64,000 nt of DNA, taken from assembly GCA_021234155.1 (NCBI GenBank), contig JAJEKV010000137.1, positions 1,453,834 to 1,517,833 on the forward strand. Direction: 5' to 3'. Positions 55,521 to 64,000 of this stretch are shown here, in pieces (positions within the stretch are counted from its first letter, which is position 1; the number at the start of each line of letters is the position of its first letter). The notes beneath the pieces are model-generated. The model searched no databases, was not told the origin of the DNA, and saw nothing but the letters and a program-made list of their open reading frames with translations. The translations under genes and the position numbers were made by a program. This DNA comes from Isoetes taiwanensis (lineage: Eukaryota; Streptophyta; Lycopodiopsida; Isoetales; Isoetaceae).

Positions 55521-58500
55521 GTACTTATAACCGGACTAAATTTTCGGTTCTATAAACGCCAGAGTCACCAGATAAAATTAAAAAAAAAGTTTTCAAACAA
55601 TTCCCTAAAACCGCAACTAAAGAGACGTTCGCTATGCCTTACTCCCTTCCATCGCGGTTTCACTCTTAGCCGCTATGAGCCACTGGATCTTCCGCTTACA
55701 ATTACCACCCCTTAGCGCCCGATTCTACCCTCTACATTGCCCCCTTCTTTGTTCTTTCTTCTTGTCTAGGCCCAATGAGCATGGCATCGACAGAGTACTC
55801 GAGCTATGGCTCCTCAACATACCCCGCATCACCAAATTTGGGGAGTATCCGCCAATCAATCTCGAATTCGAGTCGAAATTCTTCTAGTCCACTATAACGC
55901 TTCATTGACGGGCCACGTATCACTTTATACCATCTTCCACCTCTCCGAAGCTTTTGATAAAGCTTAATCCTTTACGCTACTTCATATTAATTATAGTCGA
56001 AAGCAACCCACCAAGCAGGATGCCGGGTTAAGTTTTACCCAATCTCGGTGGAGGAAGTCCCTCAAGAGAAGGCCATTCGAGGGAGGCGGCCCGCGATTAG
56101 GGGGTTGCCTGAGAAGACGGCCATCCCAGAAGGAAAGGGAAATCAGCTCGGGGCCGAGTATGTTCACCGGTGATGGAAGAACCATCATCAACTCAGAATC
56201 CCCTTTGTGATTCTCCCCATATGAATATGATGAGGTTACCCAAAGTTTTATTTGGGGTGAGGTCCCATCCCCACATCAACCCTCGGGACATTTCTTTAAT
56301 AGGGGTGATTTCAGATGGATATAGTGTTCCGGGCTCTAACCGCCACGCGATGGAACCGGGATCCGGCGGTTACTACCATGTCTTGCACAGTAGAAGCAGT
56401 ATATGGCTGCAGCTCGTGAGGCCTGTGAAGAGGGTCGAGGAGCCCAAAGCAGCAGCTGAATAAAGTGGAGGGCGGTTTACCAATAAAACTGGGGACTACC
56501 AGCAGCACAGCCCAATATCGGGAAAGGTGGAAACCCGGTGGTCCCACTAGCGTATAAGCCTCCCCATTAAGAGACGCCGAAGTCCACCTCACCCATAAGC
56601 TCCGTGAAGCCAATTAAGGGGCGAGAAGCTTTAAGGTTGTTGGGAGCGAAGCATACTGGCTCGAAAGGTTTCCAAGTAGAACGCGTGGATGCCGTGATGG
56701 CCCCTGTACCGGGGCAAGACTGCTTCAAGAAGCATGCACCAACTCGTAGAGCAGCAAACCCGGCGGGAAACCTCATCTGCTGGACCGGTACCGCGGGTCT
56801 TACGGGAGATCCGTATACCAAAGACCACGGAGTTGCTGGCCAAGCCGCCTCTTTCCGTAGGTTGGTCCGGAGAAATAGCCCTGTGGAGTTTAAGACCGAC
56901 CCGCCTGCACTTTTTGCTATTCCGCACTCCAAGAGGCCGGGCGGTGCTTACTTGATAGCCCTTTTGATGTAAACCCTTTGGCGCTTATCCATTTCCAAAG
57001 AGAGTCACGATCATGACTAAAGATTTGGCCCTGCCCAGACCAGTGGAGATCATCTTTAGCCTGCTTTCAAGCATCTTCCTTGTAAATAACTTTGTAGGCG
57101 GATAAATATCAACTAAATTCTGGTCTACTTATCTCTCGCTTTCAAAATAATTACACAATAAATAAATAATTATAATTATTAAAAATATGGATGCCTCGAC
57201 AAATAAAAGCGAAAAGGGTACTTTGCGTGAGCCAATGGCAACCCCAACTCTAATGGTATCAAGATTATACACGACCCCCCAAGTTCCTCTCAATTCTAAA
57301 CCCCTTCCTGCTCCAAAGTGCGACAGATCTTATATCCAACATGCAAAGTCATCCCGACTAAGGCCGTTTCGTGGATTCTATACTCCAAGAAATGCTCCCT
57401 CTCCGTGATTCCTTTGAGATCCACGCCTTGCATGGTTTGCTGTCGTGGAGGAAAATGCTCGAGGAGACACCCATGCATATGCGATGCCTTGCTAAGGGCA
57501 ACTCCGATGGGGCCGCGAGCCCACCGCTATTCTTGAGGGCCAACAATACCTTGAAGTGGCCTTTGCGCCGGGCCATTCGGGTGACCAAGATGTAGACGGC
57601 GACACCCTGCCGCGTAAAGGGCAAGGTCCCCCGAAGCTCCCGGGGATGAGGAAGAAGATGAGCACGCACGGATGGATGATTTCGCCTGAAGCAAGCATTG
57701 TCGATGCCGCTGCATTCTGGATCGCGTGGAGCACGCTTGGACCGGATTTCGCCATTCTTCGGCATTCATCACCAAGGCCGGAGTTCCTTCTGATGATATC
57801 TTCGGATATACCCATGTAGTGGCTGGCCTGAGAAAGCATAAAATTTCATGAACCGGGCCTAATATTGCATGTATTGCATAGATCTCCCGAGGTACGCAGC
57901 TCGCCTCCGGGGCTTCATCGAGACTATAGAGTCGGCCGACAATTCTCTTTGGCTCGTGATCTTGTACTTCAAGATCCTCCACCCCTAGCCTCCTGGGCGA
58001 AGCCTTTACGGCCACTCTGGAGCCTCAATGGCCCCAAACATTAATATGGTCTATTATTCCTTCGATCTCGTGATGAAGAAGGCATCTCATCACAACCCCA
58101 CTCATCTGTAAGGAGGAGAAACAAGAGCTCAAGGATGGGGCGAGGTCTCCATGGACCTCGACAGGAGGGTAGCCGCTGAAGGTGTCCCCGCAAGTCCTTC
58201 AACCTCACCGGTTTAGAACCTGTGCTGCTTAAGGCAAACTTCAATTCTCGGTGTAAAAGTTCCAAGAAAGTGTCTAACAATTATCCGCACGCCTTTCCCT
58301 AAAGGGTAAAAAGTCCGTCTCTAAAAGCTTGCCAAATGCATGCACCAACAAGCTTTAATTGTGATTCTGCATCCATGGCTGCCCAAAACCTATATTTATC
58401 ACACTTCGAAGGCTAGATAGATCAAAAGACATTCCTACTGTCAATTTTTGGCCACTATCCTTTTTGGAAGCAGAGCTCCGACTTTTTGAACTCGAGCGGC

Positions 58501-59560
58501 CGGACTTTGTTTGAGATCCGACATCACCATTCTAAAATGCCTCTAATCAATGGGCCCCTGAAGTGGTCTTTGCAAATGGAGATCAAGATTTTTGTTTTGA
58601 ATTTTCTTAACAATTATTATAACCGCGACAGAGATGAGAGCAACCTATTTCTAGAGAGAAGGTGCAAATGTTGTTCTTTATGCAATAATCATGCATGAGA
58701 TAAGGTCCAAAAAGACTCCGATCTTTATGTACTACAGTCGCAAAGCTTCCAAACGGGAGCTTAGTTCACTCGTGTCACGCTTCCAGCCCATGGGACTAGA
58801 TAACACTTGTGCCGCAGCATGCCCAAAATGCCAAGCTAATGATACCATAACTCCCCGAATGAAATGTAGAAGGTAAATAAATGCTAACATAGTAATTTTT
58901 AACAATAGGTTGATGGTGAACACCGAGAATTCAACAACAAGGTTCGATTTTCAATTGAATCAAAATATAGGGGTCAACAAGAACTTCAAGCTCGAAGTCT
59001 TAAATATGGATCAAATAGGTAGACAATACTTAACTTATGAATTCGGCTAACAATTCAAACCGAAAATCAAGTATGGAAGGCAGACCAAGCTTCCCAATCA
59101 AGTAAGCCGGTCCTTCTTCAAGGTAAATAATCGCTTCTTCACCTCAAAGCCCCCTCGAATTTCTCTCGCACAAAAGCCCCTTTGTAATCTCCGCTCAGAC
59201 ACCTTGATCAATTCCATTTAATTCTCTCGCCTTTTGCTCCTTTGATGACACTTCTGGCATTATTCGCGTGTTTAGTCATAATTGCATCAAGAAATAATAA
59301 TCGACCGGATCTTGGCATTCACAGTTTAGGGTTCTTGAAAGATATCCCATGTGCCAAATTAAGTTTTGGCGTAATTCGTGCTATATAAGGAATAACAAAT
59401 TCTTATTTATAATTATTAACGGCAATATCCACGGATTCGGGTACTCTCCAATCACCCCCACACGGGATGTTCCACGTGGCATGGGGAGATTGGTCAGAGA
59501 AAAATAGGTCGGGGGTGATAGAATTTTTTATCCCATAGGCTATGGCACGATTCCCAAGGA
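55521..59560. other. Unassigned mosaic with GC-rich patches
   Basis: GC-rich patches at 56030-56970 and 57200-58280 are open in several frames on both strands, which reflects composition. I recognise no protein. They could be very old retroelement or organelle-derived DNA. Confidence 0.3.
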
Positions 59561-59619
59561 ACCAAATTCTAATGGCCAAAACAAATGAATTTTTAGGAAA
59601 AAATTAGTTTATCCTTATA

Positions 59620-60000
59620 CAATCAGGTCTCTATTTTGGTGAGCAATGATCATAGTTTTGTGGATGATCCAAATGAGAATGAGCCTTCTCAGAGCTATTG
59701 TAAAGGAGGATGAGATCTTCCATCAAAGGTAAGATGATATAAATCGAGTCTTTAAATCACAAGTTATGCTATTTTAATAATGCTAAGAAAATTGTAGAAA
59801 TTTCGTGAGGGATTTCATTTAGACCATAACTTGAGATTTCAGAATCTGATTCAGAGGACGTTAACTTCATGGAAAGATCTCAACCTCCCTACAATATATC
59901 TAAAGATTCATTCTCATTTAGGATCATCACAAAAAGTTATGATCATTTCCATTAAAATACCCCTAAAACTAGCTAATTTTAGCAAAACATAAGGGTATTT
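59620..60000. mobile_element. Foldback MITE-like palindrome
   Basis: 'tgatcatagttttgtggatgatccaaatgagaatga' and 'aggatgagatctt' on the left recur as the complement on the right (59870-59970). Further inward, 'gaaatttcgtgagggatttcatt' also has matches. The whole block of about 380 bp can fold back on itself with imperfect arms. The outer ends are poorly defined. Confidence 0.6.
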
Positions 60001-60109
60001 CAGAGTTTTTCCCATTTTTTTATTTCTTTTTTCCAATGGGAATATTTTCATGCCCGAAGATTTTGGAATCTTTTTTGCAAATGAGCATTTTCAAATTTTG
60101 GCTTAAAAA

Positions 60110-60450
60110 TAGCTTTGTAGTGAGGTGATGTGGCATGTGAGAAATGATGACATGGCAAGGTAGGGTGACATGGCAAACAAGGATGGTGGACGGTCAATCA
60201 ACTTGGCTTAGAATATTTTTTCTAGTCAAACTTCGAGTGAGGTGACATGATGTGTGTGACATGTGGATGTGATGGAGGTGTTAATGATGATGTGGCATGG
60301 TGATGTGTCACCTTATGGGTTCAAACATGCAACTTGGAAGGTTTTTGCAAAAATTTGAGTATGAACATACATTGCAAGCGTATGACATGACATGGCAAGA
60401 AGGGTGACAAGCATGATGACTTGGCATCCCAAAGGCGTTCTCATGGGTCA
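60110..60450 (+). repeat. Degenerate 'gtgacatggca' repeat region
   Basis: Variants of 'gatgtggcatg', 'gacatggcaag' and 'gtgacatgg' recur many times without a fixed period. No coding potential. Confidence 0.5.
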
Positions 60451-62480
60451 ACTTTGGGTAATAAATGCACAACAGCATTCTCTAGGCAAATTCTGATTTT
60501 GGTTGTTTCCTTAGGAATTTTATCATTCTCTCCTTGACTTTTAAGGAGATGATGCTGATCTTTAAATCACTAGATGACCAAATAAGTCAATTTGAATTTA
60601 GAGCTTTGGAATAATATAGAAATGGTATGGCTAATGTATGGCATGTGAATGACTTATGAAGGTGTAGTTTTGATTCAGAAAATCTTCAAGGCCAAGTTTG
60701 ACTTATGAATGAGGTGTAGGCATGAACTCAAGATCTGGCAGGCATTTCATCATGGTATAAGGTAGAGGGATGTAGGATGAAAATCAAAGGCAATCATGCC
60801 AAGAACTCAAATGATCACATACCAAGAAATCTTCAAGGGTCTTCACTTTTGTTTGATTCTCTTTGCCTTGTTTGTGTGGCCTCGAAAGTCAATCTATCCT
60901 TTACCTTGCTCTTCAAGTCTTCCGTGTGCAAAAGAATTCTCTTGTGCCTCAAAAATTCAGATCAAAGTGTGAAAATTAGTCTCAAAATAGGTCTTGCTCC
61001 ATGCTGCCATGCTACGGCAGCAGAGCTACTCGGGTTACAACCGCAGGTAAAGCATTGGGGAATCGCTTCTTCCATCGGCCTTCTCGGCAAGGGCGTATCC
61101 CTGTATAACGACCCCGGCCCCTGGGGTCGGGCTAACGCAGGAGCCTGTGTGCCATTCACCTCAAGCGGGTCAATGCAGGAAGCCTTTATCGCGACATCCT
61201 CACTTACAGGCGCCGGGATTCTCTGCCCCATCACTTTGGGCCAAGACACACATAGCACCGCGGATGAGCATGAAAGCCCTTACGGCAGCCCCATTGCCGT
61301 TGTTCTATCCACCGGGAGGTTAAGTTTCCCTGCAGCCACCACCAAGGACCCTGTGGTTACTCTTTGAGCAGGCCATCGGCCGCCACCATCCCTCCTACAT
61401 CGAGACTGATGCGCTCTAGCTCCTCATTAGACATAAGAGGCATTATAGAGTATGTCTTTTGGCCACTCAAACATATGTGTATTAAGTATAAGGAATAACT
61501 TTACATATTGCATATCTATTCTTGCCTTCTTGGCTGTGAGGCAGCAGCTAGCCAGGCTCAAGGACCCAAACCAAGGCTTACGATATTACCACCATGCCTG
61601 AACACTTAAAGCTTACCCGCTGAAGTTCGTCAGATTAGGATTGTACCAAGCAGGAAGCTTTCAAGATGTCGACGCATCATCCGGTGGCAGATTTACTACT
61701 ACTGCGTGGATCTCTCAAATCTTTTTAATTATCGCCCCAACCTGGGAGTTTCAAGACGTGATCATCCAAGCTTGACTAAGTATAAGATGGTCCCGCGTTA
61801 GTGAGAGTATCCGCACTCTATCCTTTATCCCCTTACTCAGCCCTTGAGCTAACTTGTTAAGACCCTCTTGTAATAAATATAACTTCAGTTCTTGTGTGTT
61901 ATGCCAGAAGTTTTGTAATCGTGGTCTTCTATCTTATTAAATGAAAGTTTTGTTATAAAGTTCTTGTCATAATTCAATTGAACTAGTATGTTTATCTTGA
62001 ATTTTGTTTTCTATCTTTAAATATGTGCACGCCTCCAGTATGCATACCCACAACCGGGTCATTTCACCCCACAGAGCTCATCATCATGAAGCGCCACTTT
62101 ACCGAGTTTCCAAAATTTATGTACCGGCAAATCAATCCACCCTAAATGCCACGTGTGAATATGGACCAGATTCCTCGCTTCTTCCCCTCAATCAGCTTCG
62201 CCACACCCGCGACTCGCAGGTATTCGTGCACGCTACAACAAATCGATCTAAGAGGGTATGCACCGCCCGGTTTCGTACGTTACCAATCTTCGACCTTATC
62301 CGAATTCTCCGAGACGAGGTCGTACCCAATGAAAAGCCAAAAGAAGGATTACCGTAAAATAGTGGATTCTCGGCGAATACTATTTGAAGAACCGAAGCTA
62401 AGCACGCCTCGGAAAAATCAGTCCCGTGAGGGATGTGGAATCCTCGTTGATGAAAGGGTGAGTTCGATAAGTCATATGGA
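60451..62480. other. Unassigned, including a GC-rich island at 61000-61380
   Basis: The island is open for about 120 codons on the plus strand (ending 61367) and about 99 on the minus. Neither frame shows a motif I recognise. It stands out against AT-rich flanks, so a foreign origin (organelle, retroelement) is possible but not shown. Confidence 0.3.
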
Positions 62481-62489
62481 ATGACCAAG

Positions 62490-62860
62490 AGATATTGGCG
62501 GCGTTGCCATCCACCCTCAACTTCGGTCTGGTATCTGGAAAGGATATGCCTGCCCCGGGCTCACGAGGAAGGTGCCGCTATAAGGTCTTTGCTAAAGCCT
62601 TCAAGTCTCATTATGTAGTCGTGGCTCACCGCCACAATGCATTCAGTTTTCTACCGCCTGGAACGTAAGAACATGTCCCTGTCCACTTTATATCACGGAT
62701 GAGTTCATGAGGTTACGCTTTTATTTGTCCCAAAGATAACGATGCTGTGGTAGCTGAAGGATATATAGAGGGCTTATCCCCTCACCCAAGGAAAAATGGT
62801 TCGAGCAATAGACCCTAAGACAGCTAGGTAGCTGCAGGCTAAAGCCCCAAGCCCAGGAAG
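62490..62860 (+). pseudogene. gag relic of a chromovirus related to the first element
   Basis: Across several frames the plus strand reads GIWKGYA, KVFAKAFKSHYV, AEGYIEGLSPHPRK and [11 protein letters not shown]. These match, in order, pieces of the gag domain of the first element ([42 protein letters not shown]). Frameshifts between them show an old, dead copy. No LTR or pol is recognisable nearby. Confidence 0.7.
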
Positions 62861-64000
62861 AGACACTCCCAAGTACCACCGCAATGTGCCCTCCCATCAA
62901 GGAACCCCTTGTGCACTAAACCCCAGGCAGACAGTCTATAAAGGGCCCTTACTTGCCATTTCTCCTTCACTAGAACTGACCGTTCTCGGCATCTTGTACA
63001 TTTTCAACCTTTCATTGATCTTTGCAAGCCATTTTCTACACTTCCATTTCGCCTTCAATGGTGCCTAGCAACTTTTGTTGATGGTAAGGATGCCGCCACC
63101 ATATCCATGACTTCCTCGCTGATCAAGTTCTTCTGTGTTCGGTCTTTATATTTGTTCGATCTCTTCATGCAACCTTGACCGTGACACCCTTCTATACTGA
63201 TATCATCTGCCAATATGATCAACAGATCCCAATCGAAGTTAGCTTTTACCCCCTAGGGGAGGAATTGGTTTTCTAGAGACACTTGAACAAGCTTCCAGGA
63301 AGAGATGGAGGATTCAAGGGCAAGAACCAGGAATAGATCAGAACCACTACATGACTAAGCAGGCATAATACATAGATATCTCTCTCATCCCACAAAACTC
63401 TTTGCTCTATTCATGCAAGATAAGTCAATAATAGGGTGGTGGGAGAACCTTCCATTCAGCCTTCTGGGACCTAGCACCACTCAACACTATAGGGACCAAG
63501 GCCACATCCTTGAGATAGACTCTCGAGCAATGAAAATGTGGCACGACATCAGTGACAACTGAACACTACGGTCGAAAGCAAGACCACGAAAGCAGCTAGG
63601 GGAAGAAAATCCGTGATTGGAAAAGTAGAGGCCAGCAACGATGACGACATCGAGAGCCTACGAGCCAACTTAACTGCATCACATCCCTATCACCCATAGT
63701 CATCGACGGAGAAGAATACATCTTGGCAAACGGTTATCCTCAACCTACCTTACTATCAAGAAGAAGGGAGCTTTTAGATCGACGGTGAGCTCTTAGGCTT
63801 GATACATATACCGGTTCACCTCATCGACTACTCCTTAATGTAGAAATTCCAAGGAAGGTAGAGAGCCGGCCTCCTACGGGAAGACAATGTCGATAAAATT
63901 ATCAACGTATAAGGACGACATCGGTCAACAAAGAACCCATCATCCTGTAGGGAGGGAGTTCTGAAATACAAAGTGCACATGTAACTGAACGAAGTATTAG
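62861..64000. other. Unassigned right end
   Basis: No supported gene. It may continue the decayed retroelement that supplied the gag relic, but I recognise no protease or RT motif. Confidence 0.3.

Noticed and set aside
57187-57270. Possible decayed primer-binding site (TGGTATCAAGAT) for the gag relic
   Set aside because: Only the first eight bases match the tRNA-Met site, it is over 5 kb from the relic, and no LTR end lies beside it.

Overview
The window is nuclear DNA of a land plant. The evidence is a plant-specific PLATZ transcription-factor gene with plant-type introns, a Ty3/gypsy chromovirus primed by initiator tRNA-Met, and LINEs with the usual plant layout (ORF1, then endonuclease, reverse transcriptase and a zinc-binding tail). 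I cannot place the species. Most of the window is transposable elements, many of them decayed. I can support only one host gene with confidence.

Layout: 1-484 is unassigned flank. 490-13279 is a complete chromovirus on the minus strand, with 1.5-kb LTRs and a perfect 5-bp target duplication (AGCCG). 13285-15239 is unassigned, with one possible 3' exon near 14.5 kb. 15254-22012 is a full-length minus-strand LINE with a 14-bp target duplication; a 310-bp hAT-like MITE sits inside its ORF1. 22027-26700 is mostly unassigned. 26741-28050 is the PLATZ gene (four coding exons, plus strand). 30440-31482 is a 5'-truncated LINE ending in poly(A). 33.4-35.3 kb looks like a non-autonomous DNA element containing a long purine tract. 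35.4-36.4 kb is a minisatellite around a broken SNF2-helicase fragment. 36.4-38.9 kb is a ~1-kb tandem repeat of about 2.5 units. 39.0-44.2 kb is a decayed plus-strand LINE. 44.23-49.27 kb is the 3' part of a second, related chromovirus. 49.3-64 kb is a mosaic of relics: SAM-domain and PPR scraps, foldback MITEs and a chromovirus gag relic.

The main discovery candidate is in the first chromovirus. Between its 5' LTR and gag-pol it carries two extra genes on the sense strand. The first (11089-9812) begins with exactly the first eight residues of mature histone H3 (ARTKQTAR after the Met). It continues through about 300 highly charged residues and ends in a recognisable H3 histone fold that aligns to H3 without gaps over roughly 75 residues. 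The frame is interrupted by one amber codon. Some fold positions (IRHF, LIP) look more like centromeric CENH3 than canonical H3. The second extra gene (9186-7762) is unrecognised and frameshifted. Each extra gene is preceded by the same module: two copies of a ~67-bp hairpin palindrome, then a TATAAATA box about 90-110 bp before the start. The element's integrase ends in a chromodomain, a fold that in other proteins binds H3 tails. It may therefore carry both a histone-tail reader and its own H3-like protein under a private promoter. To my knowledge this is not a described retrotransposon architecture, but I could not search.

Limits: no alignments or database searches were run. Family calls rest on motifs read by eye, boundaries without a target duplication are approximate, and several stretches of 49-64 kb remain unidentified.
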